64,000 bases of DNA from Mycobacteriales bacterium (GTDB lineage Bacteria; Actinomycetota; Actinomycetes; Mycobacteriales; QHCD01), in NCBI GenBank assembly GCA_036497565.1, contig DASXJE010000226.1, positions 1 to 64,000 of the forward strand. Reading direction: 5' to 3'. Below are positions 16,867 through 25,105 of the stretch, piece by piece. Below the pieces are notes generated by a model. The model ran no database searches and had not been told where the DNA came from. It saw only the letters and a list, made by a program, of their open reading frames with translations. Made by a program: the position numbers and the translations under genes. Numbering within the stretch: position 1 is the stretch's first letter; every line of letters starts with the position of its first letter.

Positions 16867-18099
16867 ATGGGGCAGCGCCGTGTTCACCGGATCCGTTGGC
16901 GTGGACTGGCAGTCCTGCTGGCGGCGCTGTCCATGGCGGCGGCATGCACCCAGGCCGCCGACAACTCCTCACAGGGCGGGTCACCGGGCAAGCTGAAGGC
17001 GTCGTCGTCGCCCAGCACCGGGCACGGCAAGAAGGCCACTCCGAGCCCGAGCCCGAAGCCCCCCAACCCGGCCAATCCGAATGCATTCTTCACGCCGAGG
17101 AAGCTGAAGCCCGGTCAGAAGCCGCCGCAGTTCGTCGTCCTGTCCTTCGACGGCGTCGGCTGGGACCAGAAATGGGCGTTCTGGCACAACATCGCCAAGA
17201 AGGTGCCGTTGCGCTTCACCGGCTTCCTGTCCGGGCTCTACCTCATCGACGAGGCACACAAGGACATCTACAAGGGCCCCGGCCACCTGCGTGGGCACAG
17301 CTCGCTGGGCACCTTCAACACCCAGGCCGAGGTACTTCAGGAGATCAAGGACCTCAACTACGCGTGGAGCGTCGGCGACGAGATCGGGACCCACTTCCTC
17401 GGCCACTTCTGCTCGGACAACCCACCGGGCGGTAACGACTGGTCGACCGCGGACTGGAACAACGAGCTCGACCAGTTCTTCGGGATCGTCCGGCACTACA
17501 AGACCGATGACCAGCTCCCGTCGGCGCCGACGCTGAAGGTGCCGCTCGACACCATCCGCGGCGAGCGCACCCCCTGCCTGGAGGGCCACCCGGAGGCGCT
17601 GTATCCGGCGCTGCGCGCGCATAACTTCTCCTACGACTCGAGCTTCACCCGCCGCGGGCTCTACTGGCCGGTCAAGCAGGATGGCATCTGGGAGATGGGC
17701 ATGCCGGAGTTCCCGCTGGCCGGCACCAACCACTTCCAGATCACGATGGACTACAACTTCTGGTACACCCAGGAGCAGGTCAGCCAGACCGTGACGCCGG
17801 CGAAGTCGGCGCAGGACGCCAAGCAGGTCACGCAGACCTACACGAACATGTACAACGCAGCCTTCCAGGGCAATCGGGCGCCGCTGATCCTCGGTAACCA
17901 CTTCGAGGCTTGGAACAACAACGCCTACACCAACGCGCTCGCGGCGTTCGCCCTGAAGACCTGCGGCAAGCCGGATACCTACTGCGTCCCCTTCCGCGAC
18001 GTCGTGCGGTGGATGGAGCTGCAGAGCCCGGCGACCCTCGCCAACCTGCAGGCGCTGCCTCCGGAGCTGGGGCCGCCGGCAAAGAAGGCGGTCGGCTGA
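16867..18099 (+). CDS. Secreted NodB-like polysaccharide deacetylase family protein
   Basis: A 410-residue exported protein. A basic start, hydrophobic core and 'LSMAAAC' suggest a signal peptide, possibly a lipoprotein with a non-standard lipobox. A Ser/Pro/Lys-rich linker reaches to about residue 75. The catalytic part shows degenerate NodB motifs: 'VVLSFDGVGWD' in place of TFDD, 'EIGTHFLGHFC' with the paired His, and 'RTPCLEGHPE' like the RxPxG motif. This suggests a carbohydrate de-N-acetylase fold with an altered first motif, so catalysis is uncertain. The ATG at 16867 gives the cleanest signal peptide; longer starts lie upstream. Confidence 0.75.
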   Translation: MGQRRVHRIRWRGLAVLLAALSMAAACTQAADNSSQGGSPGKLKASSSPSTGHGKKATPSPSPKPPNPANPNAFFTPRKLKPGQKPPQFVVLSFDGVGWDQKWAFWHNIAKKVPLRFTGFLSGLYLIDEAHKDIYKGPGHLRGHSSLGTFNTQAEVLQEIKDLNYAWSVGDEIGTHFLGHFCSDNPPGGNDWSTADWNNELDQFFGIVRHYKTDDQLPSAPTLKVPLDTIRGERTPCLEGHPEALYPALRAHNFSYDSSFTRRGLYWPVKQDGIWEMGMPEFPLAGTNHFQITMDYNFWYTQEQVSQTVTPAKSAQDAKQVTQTYTNMYNAAFQGNRAPLILGNHFEAWNNNAYTNALAAFALKTCGKPDTYCVPFRDVVRWMELQSPATLANLQALPPELGPPAKKAVG

Positions 18100-18139
18100 C
18101 CGACCATCGGTTCCGGCGCGGTCCACGCTCGTCGGGCGC

Positions 18140-18145
18140 TACCCT
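18140..18145 (+). promoter_or_regulatory. -10-like TACCCT just upstream of the ArsR-CDF operon
   Basis: TACCCT matches the TANNNT actinobacterial -10 element and ends 6 bases before the GTG start at 18152. If used, it would give a leaderless transcript. No good -35 element is visible. Confidence 0.3.
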
Positions 18146-18151
18146 GGTCGT

Positions 18152-18511
18152 GTGAAGAACGGATCACATGTTCAGGCGATGACGGCACCGGGTCCGGACT
18201 CGTTGCTCGATCTCGCCGACGTCTTCGGGCTGCTCGCCGATCCGGGCCGGCTGCGGATGCTGCTGGCCCTGCGCGACGACGAGATGTGCGTGGGCGACCT
18301 GGCTGTAGTCGCCGGGCAGAGCGAATCCAGCGCGTCCCATGCCCTGCGGCTGCTGCGGGCGCATCGGGTGGTCGCGGTCCGGCGGACCGGACGGATGGCG
18401 TACTACCGGCTGGCCGACGCACACGTCCGCATGCTGCTCGACGTCGCCCTCACCCACACCGATCACGCCGGACCGGCCCGGCCGGTCAGGGGCGGAGCGT
18501 CCGATGAGTGA
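18152..18511 (+). CDS. Metal-sensing ArsR/SmtB repressor (CzrA/NmtR-like)
   Basis: A 119-residue ArsR/SmtB regulator. The winged helix is at about residues 20-95 with recognition segment 'QSESSASHALRLLRAHRVV'. The C-terminal helix carries Asp-x-His-(10 residues)-His-x-x-His in 'DAHVRMLLDVALTHTDH', the exact ligand spacing of the alpha5 zinc/cobalt/nickel site of CzrA-type sensors. A Cys in 'EMCVGDLA' matches the SmtB alpha3 position. Its stop overlaps the start of the CDF exporter by 8 bases. It therefore probably derepresses its own operon when zinc, cobalt or nickel is in excess. Confidence 0.92.
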   Translation: MKNGSHVQAMTAPGPDSLLDLADVFGLLADPGRLRMLLALRDDEMCVGDLAVVAGQSESSASHALRLLRAHRVVAVRRTGRMAYYRLADAHVRMLLDVALTHTDHAGPARPVRGGASDE

Positions 18512-19403
18512 TCGTCGCTACCTCAGCATCGCGCTGGCGCTGATCCTCGGCTTCATGGCGGTCGAGGTGGTCGTCGCCGTCTTTTCCGGCTCCCTCGCCC
18601 TGCTGGCCGACGCCGGCCACATGCTCACCGACGCCTTCGCGATCGCAGCGTCGATCGCCGCCGCGGTGCTGGCCGCCCGGCCCGCCCGTGGTGCGTGGAC
18701 GTTCGGGTTCAAGCGGGTGGAGATCCTCTCCGCCGCGGTCAACGGGATCACGTTGCTGGTGGTCGCCGCCTTGCTGGCGTTCGAAGCCATTCAGCGGCTC
18801 ATCAACCCGCCGAGCGTCGCCGGGCTTCCCGTGCTGGTGATCGCGATCGTCGGCATCGCGGTCAACGTGGTCGCGACGTGGGTGCTCTCCAAGGCCAACC
18901 GCAGCTCACTGAATGTCGAGGGTGCGTTCCAGCACATCCTGACCGACCTCTACGGCTTCATCGGCACCGCCGTCGCCGGTGTGGTCATCCTGACGACCGG
19001 CTTCTCCCGGGCCGACTCCATCGCGTCGCTGATCGTGGTCGGGCTCATGGTGCGGGCGGCCGCCCAGCTGTTGGGTGCTTCCGGCCGGGTTCTGCTCGAA
19101 GCCGCCCCCGACAACGTCAACCTGCCCGAGTTGCGCGAGCACCTGCTGGAACTGCCCGAGGTCACCGCAGTGCACGACGTCCACGCGTGGACCGTCACCT
19201 CGGACCTGCCCGCGATCTCGGCGCACATCGTCGTCGCCGACGCCTGCTTCGCCAACGGTGAGGCACCGAAGGTGCTCGACCATCTGCAGGCCTGCCTGAC
19301 CGGGCACTTCGACGTCGAGCACTCCACCTTCCAGCTCGAACCGGCCGGGCATACCGAGCACGAGGCGGGAGCGCATCCGTGGCCGGAGGCCGGGCGGCAC
19401 TGA
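18504..19403 (+). CDS. Cation diffusion facilitator metal efflux protein
   Basis: A 299-residue CDF (ZitB/CzcD-like) transporter with six predicted membrane helices in about residues 8-215 and a cytoplasmic C-terminal domain. The metal site is visible as His39-x-x-x-Asp43 in helix 2 ('DAGHMLTDAF') and a second HxxxD in helix 5 ('FQHILTDLYGF'), a combination typical of zinc-transporting members. The cytoplasmic domain has 'HDVHAWTV', and the tail is His-rich ('GHTEHEAGAH'). It exports divalent metal in exchange for protons. Co-transcribed with, and controlled by, the preceding metal sensor. Confidence 0.94.
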   Translation: MSDRRYLSIALALILGFMAVEVVVAVFSGSLALLADAGHMLTDAFAIAASIAAAVLAARPARGAWTFGFKRVEILSAAVNGITLLVVAALLAFEAIQRLINPPSVAGLPVLVIAIVGIAVNVVATWVLSKANRSSLNVEGAFQHILTDLYGFIGTAVAGVVILTTGFSRADSIASLIVVGLMVRAAAQLLGASGRVLLEAAPDNVNLPELREHLLELPEVTAVHDVHAWTVTSDLPAISAHIVVADACFANGEAPKVLDHLQACLTGHFDVEHSTFQLEPAGHTEHEAGAHPWPEAGRH

Positions 19404-19415
19404 GCGTGCCGCCCG
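19391..19415. terminator. Perfect 10-bp hairpin at the CDF stop codon
   Basis: CGGGCGGCAC (19391-19400) and GTGCCGCCCG (19406-19415) form a perfect stem around TGAGC, which contains the CDF stop. It lies between convergent genes and could terminate both directions. No T-run follows. Confidence 0.5.
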
Positions 19416-19439
19416 ACCCCACGGTCTCTGGGGGCGGGC

Positions 19440-19916
19440 CTACTTCTGACCGCGATCGACGACCGCCCTGGCATCGAGTGCGGTGCCGGCCTTCGTGGCG
19501 AAGACCCCGGCCCGGTCGCCGGTCTTGACGACATTGATCGACTGCTTCCCCTTCTGCCCGCGGACGTGCACCCGGGTCTTCGAGGTCACGGCGTACGTCG
19601 CGGAGTAGCCGTCCCGCGCGGCGACGGTGATGGACGTGGGGCTGACCGCGGTCACCTTCCCGCGCACCATGTCGACGGTCACGTCCTTCCCGCCCTTGCC
19701 GCGTACGACGAAGTCGCCGTGCAGCGCTCGCCGCGCGAGGGGGTGCCGGCGGTGGTGGCGGGAGGACGTCGTGGTTGAGGTCGTGGTGGACCCCTTGGCG
19801 GATGTCGAATGAGTGCTCGACGTCGCGCTGTCCGCGGCAGCCACGCCGCCCACCGTCACGCCGCCGGCGACGACGAGGGCGCCGACTCCGACCGCGATGA
19901 TCCTTTTCGGCAGCAT
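19440..19916 (-). CDS. Secreted small protein with signal peptide (DUF5666-like beta domain)
   Basis: A 158-residue exported protein of unknown function. Signal peptide at about residues 1-28 ending near 'GVAAADS', then a Ser/Thr low-complexity linker with an HHRRH cluster (about 29-65), then a small beta-rich domain. 'VRGKVTAVSPTSITVAARDGYS' and 'YAVTSKTRVHVRG' resemble the repeated beta units of DUF5666 proteins. The start is the ATG at 19914-19916. It is convergent with the CDF gene, separated by a hairpin. No function is assigned. Confidence 0.7.
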   Translation of the reverse strand: MLPKRIIAVGVGALVVAGGVTVGGVAAADSATSSTHSTSAKGSTTTSTTTSSRHHRRHPLARRALHGDFVVRGKGGKDVTVDMVRGKVTAVSPTSITVAARDGYSATYAVTSKTRVHVRGQKGKQSINVVKTGDRAGVFATKAGTALDARAVVDRGQK

Positions 19917-20029
19917 TACCGGTCCTTCCCGTCGGGGGCCGGATCGTGGGTCCGGCCGACCTGCTCATCGTGGGCCTCCGGTGTGTGCGGAAGCCCGGCG
20001 CCGGGTTCGGGTTCTGCAAAGATGACGGC

Positions 20030-20605
20030 ATGGTCGCCGTCAGCCGATTTCCGGTGCCGCGCCTGGCGGAGCTGCCCGACGATATCCGCGCGCGGATCGA
20101 GGCCGTGCAGGAAAAGTCCGGGTTCGTCCCCAACGTGTTCCTGACCCTGGCTCACCGTCCGGCGGAGTTCCGTGCCTTCTTCGCCTATCACGACGCCCTG
20201 ATGGAGCGGGACGGCGGACTCAGCCCGGCGGAGCGGGAGATGATCGTGGTCGCGACGAGCGCGGTGAACGATTGCCTCTACTGCGTGATCGCGCACGGCG
20301 CGGTGCTGCGCATCCGGGCGAAGGACCCGCTGCTCGCCGACTATCTGGCCATCGACTACCGACGGGCCGACCTGACTCCCCGGCAGCGGGCGATCATCGA
20401 ATTCGCCGTCAAGCTGGCCGGGGCACCGCAGACCGTCGAGGAGGCGGACCTCGACCGGCTGCGCGATCACGGGCTCGACGAGGACGACGTCTGGGACGTC
20501 GGCGCGATCACCGCGTTGTTCGCGCTGTCCAACCGGATGGCGCAGGTGACCGGCATGGCGCCTAACGAGGAATTCCACCTGATGGGCAGGCTGCCCCGCG
20601 GCTAG
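20030..20605 (+). CDS. AhpD-like/peroxidase-related carboxymuconolactone decarboxylase family protein
   Basis: A 191-residue AhpD-fold protein. The redox motif C-x-x-C-x-x-x-H is present in 'VNDCLYCVIAHG', which in AhpD reduces partner proteins or peroxides. The pattern 'PNVFLTLAHRP...LSPAEREMIVVATS' matches the alkylhydroperoxidase/peroxidase-related subgroup. The ATG at 20030 is taken as start; a longer frame from 19946 lacks family sequence. It is followed without gap by a convergent small gene whose stop is the next base. Confidence 0.83.
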   Translation: MVAVSRFPVPRLAELPDDIRARIEAVQEKSGFVPNVFLTLAHRPAEFRAFFAYHDALMERDGGLSPAEREMIVVATSAVNDCLYCVIAHGAVLRIRAKDPLLADYLAIDYRRADLTPRQRAIIEFAVKLAGAPQTVEEADLDRLRDHGLDEDDVWDVGAITALFALSNRMAQVTGMAPNEEFHLMGRLPRG

Positions 20606-20953
20606 CTACGCGTCGGCGCTCGGACCGGGTTGTGCCGGCCCCGGCTGACCGGGCCCCGGCTGTCCCGGACCGGTGTCCGGGTGCGCCCCGCTCGATTGCG
20701 CGGTCGGTGTGGTGTCGATCTTTCCGTTCATCGCCACGTGCTGGTCGACCCGCACGAGCGCCGCCTCGACGGCGTCGTGGCTGCCCCCGGTGCGCTGCTC
20801 GGCGTAGTAGGTGGCGCCGACGTCACGCAACAGCGCGTCGGCCTGCCGCTTGGCCTGCATCTCGTCGAGCTTCGCCTGGCCCTGGGCCACTCCCTGCTGT
20901 GCCTTCTGGGCGAGCGCATCGGCCTGCACCTTGACCTTGTCCATAAAGCCCAT
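20606..20953 (-). CDS. Small hypothetical protein with coiled-coil N terminus
   Basis: A 115-residue cytosolic protein. The N-terminal 65 residues are helix-forming and rich in Gln, Ala and Lys ('VQADALAQKAQQGVAQGQAK'), probably a coiled coil. The C-terminal 35 residues are a Gly-Pro-Gln repeat tail. No catalytic motif is present and I do not recognise a named family with certainty. It is 14 bases downstream of the gene at 20968-21450 on the same strand, so probably co-transcribed. Function unknown. Confidence 0.7.
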   Translation of the reverse strand: MGFMDKVKVQADALAQKAQQGVAQGQAKLDEMQAKRQADALLRDVGATYYAEQRTGGSHDAVEAALVRVDQHVAMNGKIDTTPTAQSSGAHPDTGPGQPGPGQPGPAQPGPSADA

Positions 20954-20967
20954 GCCACTCGGCCCCT

Positions 20968-21450
20968 CTATTCGGTGACGGTGATGATCGAGACATCACC
21001 CGTGCGCCCGATGTCGGCCAGGAGTTTTCTCGCGACCGTCTTTTCAGGATAGGACGAGCGCGACGGTTCCCACCCGCCCGGGGCGAGAATGGTTCCGGTA
21101 TCCCGGCGGGGGGCACACGCGGAGACCAGGATCCCGCCCTGGTCGTCCGGCGAGCCGGTGACGTCGGCCACCTCGACGAAGACGACGTTCTCCGCTCCGC
21201 TGAGCGCAAGGTAGTCCCCGGGGTGGGGAACGACCGCCACGCGGATCCGGCGGCTGAGCTGGCGCGGGCGGCGTCCGTCGATGAGGTCACCGGATGCCAT
21301 CAGGTCGATCCGTGCGGTGACCTCGATCGCCGCGGCCGAGCGGTCCTGCGTCGGGAGCAGGTCCTGCTCGAGGGAGACCGCTACCAGCCGGTCGCCGGTT
21401 CGTGCCTCGATGTAACCGAAGTTGCTGACCGATCCGTTCTGAATGTCCAT
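20968..21450 (-). CDS. Hypothetical protein, upstream partner of the coiled-coil gene
   Basis: A 160-residue protein without signal peptide or membrane segment. The middle is beta-rich and hydrophobic ('VVFVEVADVTG', 'GGILVSACAP'), and a C-terminal 'DVSIITVTE' closes the chain. I do not recognise the family. The start is the ATG at 21448-21450. GC usage is like its neighbours. It forms a two-gene unit with the downstream coiled-coil protein. Confidence 0.6.
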   Translation of the reverse strand: MDIQNGSVSNFGYIEARTGDRLVAVSLEQDLLPTQDRSAAAIEVTARIDLMASGDLIDGRRPRQLSRRIRVAVVPHPGDYLALSGAENVVFVEVADVTGSPDDQGGILVSACAPRRDTGTILAPGGWEPSRSSYPEKTVARKLLADIGRTGDVSIITVTE

Positions 21451-21852
21451 GCTTCCCCCCGCCGCTCGCGTCGATCCCGCCCGATCGCCGTGCCCGCAGG
21501 GCCCGCACGACCATATGGACCCGCGAGGGTCCGCCCGTGCACGTGACCGTCGACTGTCGAGCCAAGAGTCGCGTACCGCCTACCGGGGCGTCGTCGGCGG
21601 CCGTGGAGGGGTCGCGTCGTGGTGTTCCCCGGCATTGTTCTAGTCATCGTATGCGCCGGGGAACCGTGACACATCGTGATTGGGTGTCATCGTCGCTCCG
21701 GCTGCTCGATGGTCCCCCGGTATGGGGAAATCAACCATCATCGGAGGTCGGGCCCCGCCGCATCACCCGTCGCGGGTGAACCCCGGTCCCCGAGGAGGAA
21801 CGCACTAGTCTCGGGTGGCGGACGGTTGTCGATGGCGGAAGAGGTCTGCGTC
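21451..21852. other. 400-base intergenic region with several stem-loops
   Basis: No supported gene. Hairpins are: GGACCC/GGGTCC (21517-21532); a perfect 10-bp GTTCCCCGGC (21624-21633) with GCCGGGGAAC (21655-21664); GATGGT/ACCATC (21708-21713, 21734-21739) enclosing CCCC/GGGG; and TCACCCG/CGGGTGA (21763-21779). The last two precede the small lipoprotein gene and could be a structured 5' leader. The core motifs of the ydaO (c-di-AMP) riboswitch were looked for and not found. Divergent promoters for both neighbours must lie here. Confidence 0.4.
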
Positions 21853-22182
21853 GTGAGATCGGCAGGGTGTCGGCGGACCCTGGCCGCCGTTGTACTCGCG
21901 CTCGGCGTCAGCATCAGCGTCGTCGGATGCAGCAGCAGCGGCAGCGCGAGCCACCAACCGGGAGTCGACAAGGCCAAGCTCGTGGTCAAGCTGGAGAACG
22001 ATCCCGAGTTCGCCAATCCGGGCAAGGCGCTCGCCGAGTGTTACGCCGACATCTTCACCAAGTTCGCGCCGGCTGCGGCGATCAACCGCTACGTCGCCGG
22101 TAATGCCGCGGGGGTGCCCATCCCGGCCAAGGACAAGGCGAAGGCGGTCAGCGCGATCGCGAAATGCCGGCAGAACGGGTGA
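21853..22182 (+). CDS. Small lipoprotein of unknown function
   Basis: A 109-residue lipoprotein. The GTG at 21853 is chosen for the GAAGAGG ribosome site 10 bases upstream; the ATG at 21832 has none. A basic n-region, a hydrophobic core and the lipobox 'SVVGC' (Cys about residue 26) give a clear lipid anchor, followed by a Ser-rich spacer. The mature part is helical with two Cys ('LAECYADIF', 'AIAKCRQNG') that may pair. I do not recognise a family. It precedes the dapA-like gene by 56 bases. Confidence 0.7.
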   Translation: MRSAGCRRTLAAVVLALGVSISVVGCSSSGSASHQPGVDKAKLVVKLENDPEFANPGKALAECYADIFTKFAPAAAINRYVAGNAAGVPIPAKDKAKAVSAIAKCRQNG

Positions 22183-22238
22183 GATCCTTCTCGCGCTGAG
22201 CACACTACGCTGATGCGATCCGTCTGATTGGAGACGTC

Positions 22239-23132
22239 GTGCCGCTCGGCCCCCGCGGAATCATCTGCCCGCTCGTCACTCCGCTCGACGACGACGAGAA
22301 GCTCGACGAGCCGGCTCTCGCCCGGCAGGTCGACCGTGTCCTCGGCCGGGTCGACGGCCTGCTGTTGCTCGGCACGACGGGAGAGCTCCCGGTGCTCGAC
22401 GACGGCGTCGCCGATCGCCTGGTCGACGCCGTCGCCGAACAGGTCGCGGGCCGGGCGACCCTCATGGTCGGCGTCGGCGATACCGGCACCGGGCGAGCGC
22501 GACGAAACCTCCGGCGCGCCACCACATCGGTCGACTTCGTCGCAGCGTGCACCCCGTACTACTACCCGGCGCCGGACGAGGCCGCACTGACCCGGCACTT
22601 CGCGGATCTCGCCGACGCGTCGGCCGTGCCGCTGGTGCTCTACAACATCCCGCAGAACACCCACCAGCCGATCGGGTGGAACGTCGTCACCGAGTTGGCC
22701 GGCCACGACAATGTCGTCGGCATCAAGGACAGCAGCGGTGACACCGACTACTTCCGCCGGCTCGTCACGCTGTCCCGGCCCGACTTCACCGTGCTGCAGG
22801 GGACGCAGGAGCGGCGCGCAGCCGAGTTTCTGCGCATGGGCGCGGACGGCTTCGTGTCCGGCCTCGAAAATGTGATTCCGGGCGCACTGCAGGACCTCGT
22901 TCGCGCCGCCGGCGATGGTGAGGACGACGCACTCCACTGGGCCGAGCAGCGCATCGAGACGGCTTTCGAGATCCTGTCGCAAGGTTTCTGGCTGTCTGCG
23001 CTCAAGGTGGCGACGGGGATGCTGGTCGGCGGCGGAGACCGACCGGCCGCGCCGTTGCCGCCTTTGTCGCCGGAACACCGCGCGGCGATTCGCGAGATCC
23101 TCGGCGATCTGGGGCTCCTGCCGGTGTCTTGA
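22239..23132 (+). CDS. DapA/NanA-family aldolase (dihydrodipicolinate synthase family)
   Basis: A 297-residue class I aldolase of the DHDPS/N-acetylneuraminate lyase family. The phosphate- or carboxylate-binding 'LLGTTGEL', the catalytic Tyr in 'LVLYNIP' and the Schiff-base Lys in 'VVGIKDSSGD' are all present. The family covers DapA, sialic-acid lyase, KDG aldolase and related pyruvate aldolases; the substrate is not fixed by these motifs. No lysine-biosynthesis gene is nearby, so a catabolic role is more likely. A -10-like TACGCT at 22206-22211 and TTGGAG precede the GTG start. The next gene is a secreted carbohydrate-active-like protein. Confidence 0.87.
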   Translation: MPLGPRGIICPLVTPLDDDEKLDEPALARQVDRVLGRVDGLLLLGTTGELPVLDDGVADRLVDAVAEQVAGRATLMVGVGDTGTGRARRNLRRATTSVDFVAACTPYYYPAPDEAALTRHFADLADASAVPLVLYNIPQNTHQPIGWNVVTELAGHDNVVGIKDSSGDTDYFRRLVTLSRPDFTVLQGTQERRAAEFLRMGADGFVSGLENVIPGALQDLVRAAGDGEDDALHWAEQRIETAFEILSQGFWLSALKVATGMLVGGGDRPAAPLPPLSPEHRAAIREILGDLGLLPVS

Positions 23133-23229
23133 CACCGGAACGGCCGAGATCTAGGTTCCCTCGGGAATCGGTTTCTCGGCGGTGGGCGAGGGCCGCGGCA
23201 GCGCGATGACACGACCGCGGAGGTCAAGC

Positions 23230-25038
23230 ATGCAGGGCACATCCGGTGATTCAGCGCGGCCTCGGGACGAGACGACCGGCATCTCGCGGCGCCGATTCCT
23301 CGGCAGCACAGCTGTCACGGGGGCCGTCGTCGCCGGAGTAGCACTCGACCCGACCGGTGTCGCCCGCGCAGCCGATACGGACGTGGCTACTGCGGGATCT
23401 TCCGGCGCCGCAGGCGTCGTCGACGAGACCGGTGGTGAGGTCGACAGCACGTTCTTCTCCACGGTGTTCATCGAGGAGGCCGGTTCGGTCGCCGCGACGA
23501 CGAGCGACGGCGACCTGTGGCCCAACTGCTGGGCCGACGACGACAGCGTCTACGCCGCCAACGGCGACGGTCGCGGATTCAGCGACGAGCCCTTCAAGGA
23601 CGTCGTCGTCAACCGGATCGACGGGACGCCCGAGACCGGCCTGACCGGCGAGAAATTGGCCGAGGCCGACGAGGTCGGCACGATCTGGGGCGACCCGAGC
23701 CAGTACAACCGCAAGCCCACCGGCATGGTCTGTGTCGGTGGCGTGCTCTACCTCGCGATCCAGGACCTGAAGTCGGGGACCAACGCCTTTGACGACGTAC
23801 CCAACGCGAGCATCTCACGGTCCGACGACCACGGGCACACGTGGCAGAAGACCAGCGCGCCCATGTTCACCGAGCACCGCTTCACCACCATCTTCTTCCT
23901 CGACTTCGGCAAGAATTCCGAGCACGCCGTGCCCGCGCTCGGCCGCAAGGACGGCAGCTACGTCTACGCCTACGGAATGGACTGGAACTGGCGTACGTCG
24001 GGCGCCGGTACGGTTCCCGACCCGGTCGACCTCTATCTCGCGCGCGTGCCGCAGACGGCGGTGCAGGATCGCAGCAAGTGGGAGTTCTTCACCGGGACCG
24101 ACCGGAACGGCGTACCCGGGTGGAGCCCGCACATCGAGGACAAGGTGGCGACGCTGCACGATCCGCTGCGCCGATACCTCGACCTGCGGCCGGGCAACTC
24201 GGGCAACCTCACGGTCGTCTCGCAGGGCGGGGTGATCTACAGCCCGGCATTCGACCGCTACCTCTACACGTCGTGGACGGACCCGAGCTTCGAGTTCTAC
24301 GAGTCACCGACGCCGTGGGGTCCGTGGAAGCGTTTCCTCTACCAGAACGAGGGCCTGGTCCCGTGGTACCGGATGAACGACACGGAGCACACGCCGAAGA
24401 ACGGCGGATACGGGACGACGATCCCGGCGAAGTTCGTCAGCTCCGACGGACGCGACATGTGGGTGCAGAGCAACTGGTGGAACGCGCCCGTGCCGACGCC
24501 GGCGGACAACTACAACTTCAATCTCCGCCGGTTGCGCCTGACGCCGTACCGGCGACAGACGCCGGCCACGCCGGGCCCCGGCGACAACCTCGCCCGCACC
24601 GGTGCCGACGTCACCACGATCCGCACGTGCGTGCACTTCGCGAACTGGAAGTACCTCAGCGACGGTGACAAGACCAAGAGCGAGGACAGCTTCGACGGCA
24701 CCAACAAGCTGATCGACTTCTGGGGTTACACCTTCTCCCGGCCCTACCGGATCGATCGGGTCGTCTACACGACCGGGACGATGTTCCCCGACGGCGGATG
24801 GTTCTCGCCGTACGACGGCGGCCTGCGGGTGCAGGTACGGCAGAGCTCCCGGTGGGTCGACGTCGACGGGATGAAGATCACGCCCGACTACCCCTACGAC
24901 CCGAGCGCCGGAAATAACACGACCTACACGATGCGCTTTGCCGCCACCTGGGGTGACGGCGTGCGGATCATCGGACAGCCGGGCGGCGACGCCCATTTCA
25001 CGTCGGTCGCCGAACTCGAGGTCTATTTTGGCGGCTGA
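23230..25038 (+). CDS. Tat-exported DUF4185-like beta-propeller protein with C-terminal discoidin-like domain
   Basis: A 602-residue secreted protein. The ATG at 23230 is chosen because GGAGG lies 7 bases upstream. A Tat signal follows, with twin arginines in 'SRRRFLGS' and a hydrophobic run to an 'ARA' cleavage site. The main domain (about residues 70-430) resembles DUF4185, a propeller fold related to glycosidases, and includes an Asp-box-like 'SRSDDHGHTW' as in sialidases and BNR repeats. The last 150 residues ('YTFSRPYRIDRVVYTTG', 'VAELEVYFGG') look like an F5/8-type C carbohydrate-binding domain. A role in binding or cleaving extracellular glycans is likely but unproven. It lies 97 bases after the DapA-family lyase. 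Confidence 0.8.
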   Translation: MQGTSGDSARPRDETTGISRRRFLGSTAVTGAVVAGVALDPTGVARAADTDVATAGSSGAAGVVDETGGEVDSTFFSTVFIEEAGSVAATTSDGDLWPNCWADDDSVYAANGDGRGFSDEPFKDVVVNRIDGTPETGLTGEKLAEADEVGTIWGDPSQYNRKPTGMVCVGGVLYLAIQDLKSGTNAFDDVPNASISRSDDHGHTWQKTSAPMFTEHRFTTIFFLDFGKNSEHAVPALGRKDGSYVYAYGMDWNWRTSGAGTVPDPVDLYLARVPQTAVQDRSKWEFFTGTDRNGVPGWSPHIEDKVATLHDPLRRYLDLRPGNSGNLTVVSQGGVIYSPAFDRYLYTSWTDPSFEFYESPTPWGPWKRFLYQNEGLVPWYRMNDTEHTPKNGGYGTTIPAKFVSSDGRDMWVQSNWWNAPVPTPADNYNFNLRRLRLTPYRRQTPATPGPGDNLARTGADVTTIRTCVHFANWKYLSDGDKTKSEDSFDGTNKLIDFWGYTFSRPYRIDRVVYTTGTMFPDGGWFSPYDGGLRVQVRQSSRWVDVDGMKITPDYPYDPSAGNNTTYTMRFAATWGDGVRIIGQPGGDAHFTSVAELEVYFGG

Positions 25039-25105
25039 GCGCGGCGGATCGCACCCGAATCTGCTCTAGACGAGATCGTCGGGCCGGGCGGCGTACGGTC
25101 GGTAC

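Noticed and set aside
21700-21850. ydaO-type (c-di-AMP) riboswitch before the small lipoprotein
   Set aside because: Stem-loops are present, but the conserved core segments of that class were not found.
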